From: Arthrobacter sp. zg-Y1171
GTDB taxonomy: Bacteria > Actinomycetota > Actinomycetes > Actinomycetales > Micrococcaceae
DNA length: 64,000 nucleotides
Direction of reading: 5' to 3'
NCBI RefSeq assembly: GCF_025244845.1
Contig: NZ_CP104264.1
Coordinates: forward strand, 372,001-436,000
Below the pieces are notes generated by a model. That model saw nothing but the letters and a program-made list of their open reading frames with translations, ran no database searches and was not told the origin of the DNA. A program made the translations under genes and the position numbers. Numbering within the stretch: the first letter of the stretch is position 1; every line of letters begins with the position of its first letter. This document shows, one piece after another, positions 44,137 through 52,547 of the stretch.

Positions 44137-44737
44137 CGAGCAGACGTTCTCCCGCCTGATCTACACCTCCCTCGGCGCCACGGACGAAGCACAGCTCAAC
44201 GCGCAGGTGGAAGCCCGCGGCCATGCCGCCGGTTACGCCGCCGGCCTGCGGGCCGCCGCAGCGGACACCGACCTGCTGCGCCGCACCCTGCGGGAGCAGT
44301 ACGACGACGAAATGCGCCGGGGACAGGAACGCATCAACCGGAGCCTTTCCGCCCTTAACTCCGCTGTCTTCAGCCTCGAAGGCCGCACCGTCGCCCTGAT
44401 CACCGACGTCCAGGACGCCCTGGCCGCCGCAGCAATCGACCTGGCCGAAGCACTGCTGGGCCGGGAACTCGCTTCCGGCGAGACGTCCGCCCGCGCAGCG
44501 CTGGCCCGTGCCCTGGAAGGCGTGGACACAGACCTGGTGCAGCGCGTCCGCATGCATCCGGTGGACCTCGCATCCCTGGATGAAGACACGCTCCGCCGCG
44601 CACGGGTGGAGTTCGTGGGCGACGCCGGCCTGCGGCGGGGAGACGCCGTCACCGAGTTCCCGGACGGCTACCTGGACGCCTCGCTGAGTTCCGCCGTCGA
44701 GCGTGTCCGCGCGGCACTGCTGGGGGAGGACTCATGA
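44126..44737 (+). CDS. fliH: Flagellar export protein FliH
   Basis: A 203-residue protein from ATG 44126, inside the fliG end. RGHAAGYAAGLRAAA resembles the GxxxG repeat segment of FliH/YscL, followed by a long coiled coil (RRTLREQYDDEMRRGQERIN) and a C-terminal domain (AIDLAEALLGRELASGE, then VRMHPVDLASLDEDTL) like the V-ATPase E subunit. It holds the FliI ATPase inactive and anchors it to the export gate. A longer frame upstream overlaps fliG and is rejected. Confidence 0.88.
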   Translation: MSTDEQTFSRLIYTSLGATDEAQLNAQVEARGHAAGYAAGLRAAAADTDLLRRTLREQYDDEMRRGQERINRSLSALNSAVFSLEGRTVALITDVQDALAAAAIDLAEALLGRELASGETSARAALARALEGVDTDLVQRVRMHPVDLASLDEDTLRRARVEFVGDAGLRRGDAVTEFPDGYLDASLSSAVERVRAALLGEDS

Positions 44738-46065
44738 CCGTCACCACGTGGCGCCCCCGCGCCGACCGTTTTACGGCAGCCCTGCGCTCCGCCGCCCCGC
44801 AGCGCATTGGCCGGGTGTCCTCCGTCCTGGGGCTGAGCATTGAAATTGCCGGCCTCGACTGCGGTGTAGGCGAGCTGGTGTCAATCGGGCACCCCGGGTC
44901 CGAGGTGGACGCCGAAGTGGTGGCAGCCACCCGTGACGGCATCCGCTGCATGCCCTTCGGCCGGCTCACCGGCCTGACCGCCGGAACTCCGGCACGCTCC
45001 AAGGGCACACCGCTGCTGGTCCCCACCGGCACCGGGCTGTTCGGCCGGGTGCTGGACGGCCTGGGCCGCCCCATCGACGGCAAGGGTCCGCTGCAGGTCG
45101 AGGCCTTTGTACCGCTGGACCACGAAACCCCGTCCGCCATGCTGCGCACCCGGATCAATACCCCGCTGCAGCTCGGCGTCCGGGCGATGGACACCCTCAC
45201 CACTGTGGGGCGCGGCCAGCGTATGGGCCTGTTCGCCGGCTCCGGCGTCGGCAAGTCCTCGCTGCTGTCCATGATTGCCCGCGGCACGGACGCGGAAGTG
45301 TCCGTGATTGCCCTGGTAGGGGAGCGCGGCCGTGAAGTCCGCGAGTTCCTCGAAGACGACCTGGGCGCCGAGGGCCTGGCACGGTCCATCGTGGTGGTCT
45401 CGACGTCGGACGAACCTGCGCTCATGCGCCTGCGCGCCGCGTTTGTGGCCACCCGGATTGCCGAATCCTTCCGCGATCAGGGTGCCGACGTCATGCTGAT
45501 GATGGATTCCCTGACCCGCGTGGCCATGGCCCAGCGTGAAATCGGGCTATCCGTAGGCGAACCGCCGGCCACCCGCGGCTATCCGCCTTCCACCTTCTCC
45601 CTGCTCGCGCAGCTGCTCGAACGCGCCGGTACGGGCGAACGGGGTTCCGTCACCGGCATGTACACCGTGCTCGTGGACGGCGACGACCACAACGAGCCCA
45701 TTGCCGACAGCGCCCGCTCCATCCTCGACGGACACGTGGTCCTGGACCGCAAGCTGGCCGTCTCCGGGCACTTCCCGTCAATTGACGCCCTGGCTTCCAT
45801 TTCCCGCGTTGCCTCCCGCGTAAACCCGCGGGAACGCAGCGATGCCGCGTCAACGCTGCGCCGGGTAATGGCTGCGCGGAAGGCTGCGCAGGATCTGCTC
45901 GACGTCGGCGCCTACCAACGCGGATCCAATCCCCTGGTGGACGCGGCAGTGGACAACCAGGACGCCATCAACGCCTTCCTGCAGCAGCGCATGGATGAAC
46001 AGACGCCGGCGGAGACCGCCTGGGCGCAGCTGCACAATCTCACCCGGATGCTGGGGGTGTCCTGA
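44734..46065 (+). CDS. fliI: Flagellum-specific ATPase FliI
   Basis: A 443-residue ATPase of the F1-beta-like family. Walker A is GSGVGKSS (169-176), preceded by GQRMGLFAG; Walker B is DVMLMMDSLTRVAMAQREI; the motif RGYPPSTFSLLAQLLERAG is the family signature. It powers unfolding and delivery of export substrates. It overlaps fliH by four bases and fliJ by one. Confidence 0.96.
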   Translation: MTVTTWRPRADRFTAALRSAAPQRIGRVSSVLGLSIEIAGLDCGVGELVSIGHPGSEVDAEVVAATRDGIRCMPFGRLTGLTAGTPARSKGTPLLVPTGTGLFGRVLDGLGRPIDGKGPLQVEAFVPLDHETPSAMLRTRINTPLQLGVRAMDTLTTVGRGQRMGLFAGSGVGKSSLLSMIARGTDAEVSVIALVGERGREVREFLEDDLGAEGLARSIVVVSTSDEPALMRLRAAFVATRIAESFRDQGADVMLMMDSLTRVAMAQREIGLSVGEPPATRGYPPSTFSLLAQLLERAGTGERGSVTGMYTVLVDGDDHNEPIADSARSILDGHVVLDRKLAVSGHFPSIDALASISRVASRVNPRERSDAASTLRRVMAARKAAQDLLDVGAYQRGSNPLVDAAVDNQDAINAFLQQRMDEQTPAETAWAQLHNLTRMLGVS

Positions 46066-46496
46066 TGTCCCGTGCCTTCCCCCTCGCCGGCCTGCTGCGC
46101 CTGCGCCAGCTGCAGCAGGACCGTGCCGCAGGCGAACTCGCGGCGGCCAACGTCCGCATGCGGGAAATCCGCGAAGCCCGTGCAGAGGCCTACAACTCCC
46201 TCGAAAGCTCCCACAGCGAGGCGGTGGATGCGGCAACCATGAACGCGATTGCGGCGGCCCGGGCCTCCTCGCGCAGCATGCTCGCCGATCTGAACGCGCT
46301 GGACACGCGCCATGCCGCGGAAGTGGAAACGGCACGCGCCGAATTTTCCTCCGCACGCGCCCGCTCCGTGGGCCTGGAAAAGCTTGAAGGCAAGTTCGCC
46401 GAGGCAGAAGCCGCCGAGGACCTGCGCACCGAACAAACCATCCTGGACGAACTCGCCGGCTCCGCCTGGCACCGCCGGCAGAAGGAAGCCAACTAA
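46065..46496 (+). CDS. fliJ: FliJ-like export chaperone/coiled-coil protein
   Basis: A 143-residue protein. It is almost entirely coiled coil (FPLAGLLRLRQLQQDRAAGEL, then LERKLE-like heptads through residue 130), the expected size and shape of FliJ, the central stalk of the FliI hexamer. Sequence identity with known FliJ is not visible by eye, so the call rests on position between fliI and fliK and on the fold. ATG 46065 shares its A with the fliI stop. Confidence 0.8.
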   Translation: MSRAFPLAGLLRLRQLQQDRAAGELAAANVRMREIREARAEAYNSLESSHSEAVDAATMNAIAAARASSRSMLADLNALDTRHAAEVETARAEFSSARARSVGLEKLEGKFAEAEAAEDLRTEQTILDELAGSAWHRRQKEAN

Positions 46497-47167
46497 TGAG
46501 CATGACGGACGCCCTGGGGCGGATCGACGAAATCCGAAGCACGCTGAGCCAGCTCTCCGGAACAGCAGCCGCAAAGGCGGCTGCCGTCACTACCACGGCC
46601 ACGGCGGCCGGGTCGGATGCGGAGTTCGCTTCCACTCTGTCCGCGCTGACTTCTGCGGCGTCGGCGGGAACGGACACCGGCACCTCCGGCGGCGCGGCAG
46701 CGGACGGCAAGGTGCTCGACGCCGTCCAGAAATACCTTGGCCTGCCCTACATCTGGGGCGGCAACGATCCAGCGCAGGGTCTGGATTGTTCTTCCTTCGT
46801 GCAGAACGTCTACAAGGATCTCGGCTTCACCCTTCCGCGAGTCACCTGGGACCAGATGAACTCGGGGACCGAGGTCGCTTCCATGGCCGATGCACAGCCC
46901 GGGGACCTGCTCTTCAGCCACGACGGCGGACACGTTGCCATCTACCTGGGCAACGGAAAGGCAGTGGACGCGCCGCAGCCCGGCCAGACCATTGCCATCC
47001 GCGATGCATGGGAAACCGACGCCAACCTGACCACTATCCGCCGCATCCTGCCGACGGAATCCGCCGGTGCCGCCGGTAGTGCCGGCGCTGCCGGTGCCGC
47101 GGGTCTCTCCGACCTGGTGGCTTCCGCCCGCGCTGCGCAGGCGGCCATGATGGGAACGGCAGCATGA
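46496..47167 (+). CDS. NlpC/P60 (C40) peptidase in the flagellar operon
   Basis: A 223-residue protein. The N-terminal 70 residues are Ala/Thr-rich, then comes a C40 domain: KVLDAVQKYLGLPYIWGGNDP, nucleophile Cys98 in LDCSSFVQNVY, base His146 in SHDGGHVAIYLGNG and Asp158 at the third position, 12 residues on, where many members have His and RipA has Glu. No signal peptide is visible, so export probably uses the flagellar gate. It likely cuts peptidoglycan cross-bridges so that the rod can pass the thick wall, taking the part of the FlgJ muramidase, which is absent here. Confidence 0.88.
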   Translation: MSMTDALGRIDEIRSTLSQLSGTAAAKAAAVTTTATAAGSDAEFASTLSALTSAASAGTDTGTSGGAAADGKVLDAVQKYLGLPYIWGGNDPAQGLDCSSFVQNVYKDLGFTLPRVTWDQMNSGTEVASMADAQPGDLLFSHDGGHVAIYLGNGKAVDAPQPGQTIAIRDAWETDANLTTIRRILPTESAGAAGSAGAAGAAGLSDLVASARAAQAAMMGTAA

Positions 47168-48717
47168 GCGTCTCCGCAGGCATGCCGCGCACGGCCGCCC
47201 CCGCTGCTTCCCTCCGGACCGCTGTCCCGGGGTCCGCCTCCGCCGGCGTTGGTGCGGACCAGTTCGGGTCCACGTTTGAGGATGCCCTTGCCGCCTCGAA
47301 CCGGGCGGCATCCGGCCGTGACGCCGGCCGTGACGCCGGCCGCGACGCTGGCCGCGACGCCGGAAAAGCTGCTGCCGCGCCGGAGCAAAAGGCTGGCCGA
47401 CAGGCTGCCGCGACAGCCCCTGCAGATTTTGCCGACGCGCCCGTCGCCGACGAGGGCGCCGCGGTTTCCCCGTTGCAGCCTGCGTCCGTAATGCCCGCGT
47501 CCGGATCATCGGTGCAGCCCCAGGTTTCCGCTCCGGCAACGGCTTTTGCCGGTTTTGCGGGTAACTCCCTGCCGGCAGCAGCCTCGACCAGTGCCGGGTC
47601 CAGCGATTCCGACGCTGTTGACGGCGTTCCTGCCGGAGGAGCCACATCGGGTGCGGCAGCCACGGCCGCCCCCTCCACCCCGGGCGGTTTCATGGCCGCG
47701 GCTACTGCCGGCGCCGCCGCCGTCGTCACCACCGGGGCAGCAGCAACGGCAGTTCCGCGGAACACGGCAGACGCCGGTACCCCGAAGGCGAATGCCGTCA
47801 CCGCCTTTGCTGCGGCCAACGTGGTGACCGGAGGAAGTCCCTTGCCGGGCACCGCAGCCACAGCCACAGCCGCCACCGCAGCCACAGCCGCCACCGCAGC
47901 CACGCCGGCGAACGCCGTCACCGCAGGTACCGTTCAAGCAGATGCCGCCGCACCGGTGGCAGGACTCCCGGCAACCGGCGGCGCCGCACCGGCGTCGAAC
48001 GCGCCGGCCGGGGCAGCAAACAGTGCAGTGGTTCCCGGCTCCGTGCCGGTCTCCGGTGCAGGCGCCGGAAACGAGGCGCCCCTGGCCTTCGCCGCCATAA
48101 TGCCCGCCGCCGCAATGCCCGCCGCCGGAACCGCCGGAACTGCCGATACTGCAGCTTCCGCCGCACCGGTTCCCGCGGGCGCAGCAGAAGCCCCGGCTGT
48201 CGGGCCGGCTATCACGCCGTCCCCGCTGCAGCCCCAGATGGCTGTCTCCGGAGCGGCCGCCATGCCGGCGGCACCGGCGGCCGCGCCCGTTGCCACCCCG
48301 CTGCTGCCACAGGTGTCCCAGCCGCTGTTTTCCCTCGCAACGGCCGCGCAGGGGGAGCACGTGATGACGCTGAGTATCACCCCGGACAACCTCGGGCCGG
48401 TCACCGTCAGGGCCCATGTGGGTGCAGAAGGCGTTCGGATCGAGCTCTTCGCTCCGTCCGAGGCCGGCCGCGAAGCGCTGCGCACCCTCATGACGGACCT
48501 GCGCCGGGACCTTGCCGGCTCGGGCATGAACGCCAACCTTTCCCTCTCCGCCCAGGACGCCCCGGGCGAGGGCGCTGAACGCCGCGGGCACGGAACGGAA
48601 CCGGGTTCTGCAACGCAGGCCCCGCCCGATCCCGAGCGGATGCCGGCGGACCCGGCCCCACGCACTTACCGGCCGGGATTCCCCGCGTCGGCATCAACCA
48701 TCGACTTCCTGGCCTAG
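47164..48717 (+). CDS. fliK: Hook-length control protein FliK
   Basis: A 517-residue protein. Residues 1-375 are an Ala/Pro/Gly/Thr-rich, low-complexity ruler with tandem repeats. The C-terminal domain at about 390-480 contains HVMTLSITPDNLGPVTVRAHV and LRTLMTDLRRDLAGSGMN, the Flg_hook (PF02120) signature. FliK measures the hook and switches the export gate from hook to filament substrates. The repeat DNA could allow length changes. It starts in the ATGA overlap with the C40 gene and ends before flgD. Confidence 0.9.
   Translation: MSVSAGMPRTAAPAASLRTAVPGSASAGVGADQFGSTFEDALAASNRAASGRDAGRDAGRDAGRDAGKAAAAPEQKAGRQAAATAPADFADAPVADEGAAVSPLQPASVMPASGSSVQPQVSAPATAFAGFAGNSLPAAASTSAGSSDSDAVDGVPAGGATSGAAATAAPSTPGGFMAAATAGAAAVVTTGAAATAVPRNTADAGTPKANAVTAFAAANVVTGGSPLPGTAATATAATAATAATAATPANAVTAGTVQADAAAPVAGLPATGGAAPASNAPAGAANSAVVPGSVPVSGAGAGNEAPLAFAAIMPAAAMPAAGTAGTADTAASAAPVPAGAAEAPAVGPAITPSPLQPQMAVSGAAAMPAAPAAAPVATPLLPQVSQPLFSLATAAQGEHVMTLSITPDNLGPVTVRAHVGAEGVRIELFAPSEAGREALRTLMTDLRRDLAGSGMNANLSLSAQDAPGEGAERRGHGTEPGSATQAPPDPERMPADPAPRTYRPGFPASASTIDFLA
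47317..47364 (+). repeat. 12-base tandem repeat in fliK
   Basis: Four units of CGYGACGCYGGC encode RDAGRDAGRDAGRDAG near residue 55 of the FliK ruler. A second (Ala-Thr)-coding repeat lies near 47857-47912. Confidence 0.85.
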
Positions 48718-48730
48718 AAGAGGAGACCAC

Positions 48731-49192
48731 GTGCCCGTAGAAGGAGTAGCGGCTGCAGGCGGCATTACCGCCGGCGGAACCGCAGTTCGAGAGCCCAAGC
48801 AAACCATGGACAGCGAGGTCTTTATGCACCTGCTGGTCACCCAGCTGCGCAACCAGGACCCCAGCTCGCCCATGGACACCAACCAGATGATCTCGCAGAC
48901 CACCGAGCTGGCATCCATGGAACAGCTCACCGCCATGGCGAAGATGGACGAAGAGAATTTCTCCCTGCAGATGCGTATCGCCGCCGCTGCGCTCATCGGC
49001 CAGACCGTCACCTATACCAACGACGACGGCGTCGCCGTCACCGGAACCGCCAAATCGGTCTCCTACGCCGCCGGCGTCCCGACCGTCAACATCAACGGCG
49101 AGGACGTCCTGCTGGACCGAATCTCCGGCGTCGTCGACGGGGCAGCAGATCAAACCCCCGACGCACCCAAAGCACCCGCAGCAACCGCATAA
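48731..49192 (+). CDS. flgD: Hook-capping protein FlgD
   Basis: A 153-residue protein from GTG 48731, after GAGGAG. The core is the FlgD N-terminal signature: SEVFMHLLVTQLRNQDPSSPMDTNQMISQTTELASMEQL, followed by a short Tudor-like strand region (GQTVTYTNDDGVAVTG). Enteric FlgD is longer and has two domains, so the C-terminal domain here is reduced. It caps and scaffolds the hook. Confidence 0.92.
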   Translation: MPVEGVAAAGGITAGGTAVREPKQTMDSEVFMHLLVTQLRNQDPSSPMDTNQMISQTTELASMEQLTAMAKMDEENFSLQMRIAAAALIGQTVTYTNDDGVAVTGTAKSVSYAAGVPTVNINGEDVLLDRISGVVDGAADQTPDAPKAPAATA

Positions 49193-49232
49193 CCCTCCCT
49201 CCCGGCACCACCAAAGCTGAAAGGCGCCACCA

Positions 49233-50399
49233 ATGCTTCGCTCCCTTTACTCCGGTATCTCCGGACTCCGCTCGCACCAGACCATGCTCGACGTCACCGG
49301 CAACAACATCGCCAACGTCAACACCACGGGCTACAAGGCCACCGCCGTCCAGTTCCAGGACACCCTGTCCCAGCTGACGCAGGGCGCCACCGCGCCCGGC
49401 GCCAACAACGGCGGCGGCAACCCGGCGCAGGTGGGCCTCGGCGTCCTGGTCTCCGGCATCACCACCAACTTCACGCAGGGTTCGGCGCAGGCCACGGGCC
49501 GGGCCGAGGACCTGATGATCAACGGCGAGGGTTACTTCATCACCCGCCAGGGCAACACCTCCACCTATACCCGCGCGGGCGCGTTCAACCTGGACGGAGC
49601 CGGCCGCCTGGTCTCCACGGACGGCGGCATTGTCCAGGGCTGGACTGCCAATGCCGACGGCACCCTGAACACCGGCGGCGCAGTGGGCAACATTGTCCTG
49701 CCCGACGGCGCCATCGTCCCGGCCGCGGCCACCAGCGAAGCCACCATGACCGGCAACCTGCCCTCGGAGACCCCGGTCGGCGGCACGGTTGTACGCGACA
49801 TGGACGTCTACGATGCCAACGGCAACCCCTCAACGGTTCCCCTGACGTTCACGCGTACCGCGGGCGGCTGGAGCGTTAGCGGGAAGGACGCGACAGCCGT
49901 GGACCTGACCTTTGCCGACGGCGCCCAGGCCGATGCCAACGCCGACACCATCACCGTTGGCGGCGTGGCCGTGAACCTCACCGGGCTCTCCAGCTACGCC
50001 GGTGTCAGCACGGCCTCGGTCACCAGCAACGGCCGCAGTGCGGGCACGCTGGAGTCCTTCTCCATCGGCAAGGACGGCACGGTGATCGGTTCCTTCACCA
50101 ACGGTGCAAAGCAGGCCCTTGCCCGCATCGCCGTGGCCACCTTCACCAATTCGGCCGGCCTGGAGAAGACCGGCAACTCGAGCTTCACCGCTACGGTGAA
50201 CTCCGGCAACCCCGTCATCGCCGGTCCCGGCGAGGCCGGTGCAGGCGGCATCGGCAGCGGCATGCTGGAAATGTCCAATGTGGACCTGTCCCAGGAGTTC
50301 ACCAACCTGATCGTCGCCCAGCGCGGCTTCCAGGCCAACGCCCGAATCATCACCACCTCGGATGAAGTGCTGCAGGAACTTACCAACTTGAAGCGCTAG
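49233..50399 (+). CDS. flgE: Flagellar hook protein FlgE
   Basis: A 388-residue protein. Its N-terminus, LRSLYSGISGLRSHQTMLDVTGNNIANVNTTGYKA, and its C-terminus, EMSNVDLSQEFTNLIVAQRGFQANARIITTSDEVLQELTNLKR, are the paired hook/rod helices. The middle has the FlgE-type insert with GEGYFITRQGNTSTYTRAGAFN. Length and insert fit FlgE rather than FlgG. Only one such long rod/hook protein is present, so no separate FlgF or FlgG is encoded in the window. Confidence 0.92.
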   Translation: MLRSLYSGISGLRSHQTMLDVTGNNIANVNTTGYKATAVQFQDTLSQLTQGATAPGANNGGGNPAQVGLGVLVSGITTNFTQGSAQATGRAEDLMINGEGYFITRQGNTSTYTRAGAFNLDGAGRLVSTDGGIVQGWTANADGTLNTGGAVGNIVLPDGAIVPAAATSEATMTGNLPSETPVGGTVVRDMDVYDANGNPSTVPLTFTRTAGGWSVSGKDATAVDLTFADGAQADANADTITVGGVAVNLTGLSSYAGVSTASVTSNGRSAGTLESFSIGKDGTVIGSFTNGAKQALARIAVATFTNSAGLEKTGNSSFTATVNSGNPVIAGPGEAGAGGIGSGMLEMSNVDLSQEFTNLIVAQRGFQANARIITTSDEVLQELTNLKR

Positions 50400-50414
50400 C
50401 CTTCGCTGAACCGA

Positions 50415-50453
50415 ACGGCCCCGCCTGCGGCAGCTGCCGGCGGGGCCGTTTTG
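50415..50453 (+). terminator. Rho-independent terminator of the flgB-flgE operon
   Basis: ACGGCCCCGCC and GGCGGGGCCGTT form an 11-base stem followed by TTTTG, 16 bases past the flgE stop. Confidence 0.88.
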
Positions 50454-50497
50454 CCGTCCTGTACCCCTGGGATGCAACGTCCGGTACCGGACCTTCC

Positions 50498-50524
50498 TAA
50501 CGACGGGGCCGTAACGGCCGAAAG
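50498..50524 (+). promoter_or_regulatory. Sigma-28 promoter of flbD-motA-motB
   Basis: TAAC (50498-50501), 15 bases, GCCGAAAG (50517-50524). One base differs from GCCGATAG. Its position between a terminator and flbD fits a separate class III unit for the stator. Confidence 0.75.
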
Positions 50525-50545
50525 TAGGGGTGAGGGCCTATCGGA

Positions 50546-50567
50546 GTCCTGCGGAACCAGCCAGGAC
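50546..50567 (+). promoter_or_regulatory. Hairpin over the flbD ribosome site
   Basis: GTCCTG and CAGGAC form a six-base perfect stem; the loop contains CGGA and the second arm is part of the Shine-Dalgarno region (AGGACGGGG). It may be a weak CsrA target or simply a thermodynamic brake on flbD translation. Confidence 0.35.
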
Positions 50568-50573
50568 GGGGCA

Positions 50574-50879
50574 ATGATTGTTCTAACGCGTCTCAACGAT
50601 GCTCAGTTTGCGATCAACCCTGACCTGATCGAGCGGATCCACTCCAACCCGGACACCACCCTCGTGATGGTCGACGGCGCGAAATACATCGTGACGGAGA
50701 GCCTGCAGGAAGTTATCGACCGCATTGCGGCCTACCGGGCGCAGGTGATTTCCATGGCACGCGATATCCCTCCCCGCGTTCCCGGGCGTCCCCTTGGGCT
50801 CGTGCCCGACGCTTTTCCGGCAGCCCCGGAGAAAGCTCCCCCCAGCAATGCAGTGCCCCTTCGCCCTAGGAACGACTAA
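50574..50879 (+). CDS. flbD: Flagellar FlbD family protein
   Basis: A 101-residue protein from ATG 50574. MIVLTRLNDAQFAINPDLIERIHSNPDTTLVMVDGAKYIVTESLQEVIDRI is the FlbD (PF06289) signature, the small protein found between flgE and motA in Gram-positive bacteria and spirochaetes. The C-terminal 40 residues are a Pro-rich tail. Its role is unknown; in spirochaetes and Bacillus it is part of the flagellar operon. Confidence 0.92.
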   Translation: MIVLTRLNDAQFAINPDLIERIHSNPDTTLVMVDGAKYIVTESLQEVIDRIAAYRAQVISMARDIPPRVPGRPLGLVPDAFPAAPEKAPPSNAVPLRPRND

Positions 50880-51691
50880 TGGATCCAGCAACAATTATCG
50901 GCTTAGTCCTCGCCTTCGGGTCGCTTTATGCCATGATCACCCTCGAAGGTGCCCATGTGTCCGCGCTCCTGCTGCCGGCGCCGATGATCCTCGTATTCGG
51001 CGCCACCATTGCCGTGGGCCTTGCGGGAGGAACCTTCAAGGACTTCATCCTGTCCTTCAAGTCCCTGCCCCGGGCCTTCATGGGCAAGACCCCCCGGCCG
51101 CAGGAGACCATTGACCGAGTGGTCCTGCTGGCGGAAAAGGCCCGCAGCGAAGGCCTCCTGTCCCTTGAGCAGGACGCCGCGGAGGTCGAAGATCCCTTCC
51201 TGCGCACGGCCCTGCAGAACATCGCCGACGGCACCGACGGCGAGGAGCTGCGCATGCTGCTCGAAGACGAAATCGCCACCAAGACCGCCACCGACAAGAT
51301 TGCGGTGAAGTTCTTCAACAGCTTGGGCGGTTATGGTCCCACCATCGGCATCATCGGCACCGTTGTTTCGCTGACCCACGTCCTGGAGAACCTCTCCACG
51401 CCGGACCACCTGGGGCCCATGATCGCCACTGCCTTTGTGGCCACACTCTGGGGGCTGCTTTCGGCCAACTTCATCTGGCTGCCCATCAGCACCCGGTTGA
51501 AACGGCTGGCGGAGCTCGAAGCGGATGAAATGAACCTCCTGATGGAAGGTGTCCTGGCCCTGCAGGCCGGCAGCCAGCCGCGCCTGCTCGGGGAACGGCT
51601 GCGCGCGATGGTCCCGGCCCACGTGTTGGGCGGCAAAGCGGACAAGGCAGACAAGTCCGATGCCGCGGACAAGGTCCAGGACGCAGCGTGA
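50879..51691 (+). CDS. motA: Flagellar motor stator protein MotA
   Basis: A 270-residue membrane protein. Helices lie at about 4-20, 25-44, 146-170 and 178-200. LGGYGPTIGIIGTVVSLTHVLENL and HLGPMIATAFVATLWGLLSANFIWLPI are the MotA/TolQ/ExbB signature. The cytoplasmic loop (VLLAEKARSEGLLSLEQ) carries the charged residues that meet FliG. MotA and MotB form the proton channel. It shares one base with flbD and overlaps motB by four. Confidence 0.94.
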   Translation: MDPATIIGLVLAFGSLYAMITLEGAHVSALLLPAPMILVFGATIAVGLAGGTFKDFILSFKSLPRAFMGKTPRPQETIDRVVLLAEKARSEGLLSLEQDAAEVEDPFLRTALQNIADGTDGEELRMLLEDEIATKTATDKIAVKFFNSLGGYGPTIGIIGTVVSLTHVLENLSTPDHLGPMIATAFVATLWGLLSANFIWLPISTRLKRLAELEADEMNLLMEGVLALQAGSQPRLLGERLRAMVPAHVLGGKADKADKSDAADKVQDAA

Positions 51692-52500
51692 GCGCCAAGG
51701 GCCGGCGTCCGAAACAGCACGAGGAGGACGATCACCCGGACGAACGCTGGATGGCCTCCTACATGGATATGGTCACCGTGCTGATGTGCATGTTCATTGT
51801 CCTGTTCGCCATGTCCACTGTGGACGCGAAGAAGTTCGAACAGCTCAAGGAGTCCCTGGCCACCGGTTTCGGCGCCGAGGAGAGCAACACGGTGGACACA
51901 GCCGTCGGCATCATCGTGCCGCCGGACAAGGTGGACAGCGAAGAGACCGTTGAACCCGACGCCGCCCTGGCCGCCAAGGAAGTCGACGATCTCACAGCGC
52001 TCCAGGACGCAATTTACGCGGGCCTGCAGGAAAAGGGCATGGAAGACGCCGTGCGCTTCGAAATGGATGAGCGGGGCCTGACCATCCGGCTGGTCAGCTC
52101 GGAAATGTTCTTCGCCCCGGACCTGGCCGACCTCACCGACGAGGCCGTCCAGGTGCTGGACACCGTAGGTCCCGCACTCGCGCCGACCACCTACCAGGTG
52201 TCGGTGGAAGGCCACACAGCCCAGGTCCGCCAGTACGCCGACGACGCGTTGGACTGGGAACTGTCCTCGTCCCGTTCGGTGAACGTGCTGCGCTACCTCG
52301 TCTCCGGCGGGGGAGTGAAGCAGGACCATATGAAGGCAGTGGGTTACGGCGAGTCCCGCCCGCTGACCCCCGGCAGGGACGCCGCTGAACTCGCCCAGAA
52401 CCGGCGGGTGGACATCGTGGTCCTGTCCGGACAAAGCGAAGACGTCCGCTCCCTCATCCCCCAAATCGTGGCCGAGCGTGAAACCGCTGCAGGCACCTAG
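51688..52500 (+). CDS. motB: Flagellar motor stator protein MotB
   Basis: A 270-residue protein from GTG 51688. Its single transmembrane helix MDMVTVLMCMFIVLFAMS (about 26-43) contains the proton-carrying Asp27 (family Asp32). The C-terminal OmpA-like peptidoglycan-binding domain (about 150-260) has YQVSVEGHTA, SRSVNVLRYLVSGG and NRRVDIVVLS. It anchors the stator to the wall. It is the last gene of the flbD unit. Confidence 0.95.
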   Translation: MSAKGRRPKQHEEDDHPDERWMASYMDMVTVLMCMFIVLFAMSTVDAKKFEQLKESLATGFGAEESNTVDTAVGIIVPPDKVDSEETVEPDAALAAKEVDDLTALQDAIYAGLQEKGMEDAVRFEMDERGLTIRLVSSEMFFAPDLADLTDEAVQVLDTVGPALAPTTYQVSVEGHTAQVRQYADDALDWELSSSRSVNVLRYLVSGGGVKQDHMKAVGYGESRPLTPGRDAAELAQNRRVDIVVLSGQSEDVRSLIPQIVAERETAAGT

Positions 52501-52509
52501 CGGCTTTTC

Positions 52510-52536
52510 TTACGCAGCCGTTCCAAGTGCCGATAG
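52510..52536 (+). promoter_or_regulatory. Sigma-28 promoter of the fliM-flhA operon
   Basis: TTAC (52510-52513), 15 bases, GCCGATAG (52529-52536). This gives a start of transcription near 52543, almost at the fliM start codon, so fliM mRNA would be leaderless or have a leader of a few bases. Confidence 0.75.
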
Positions 52537-52547
52537 TGCGGGTTGTG

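Noticed and set aside
52527..52547. Longer FliM start at GTG 52527
   Set aside because: It would overlap the sigma-28 -10 box and precede the predicted transcription start.
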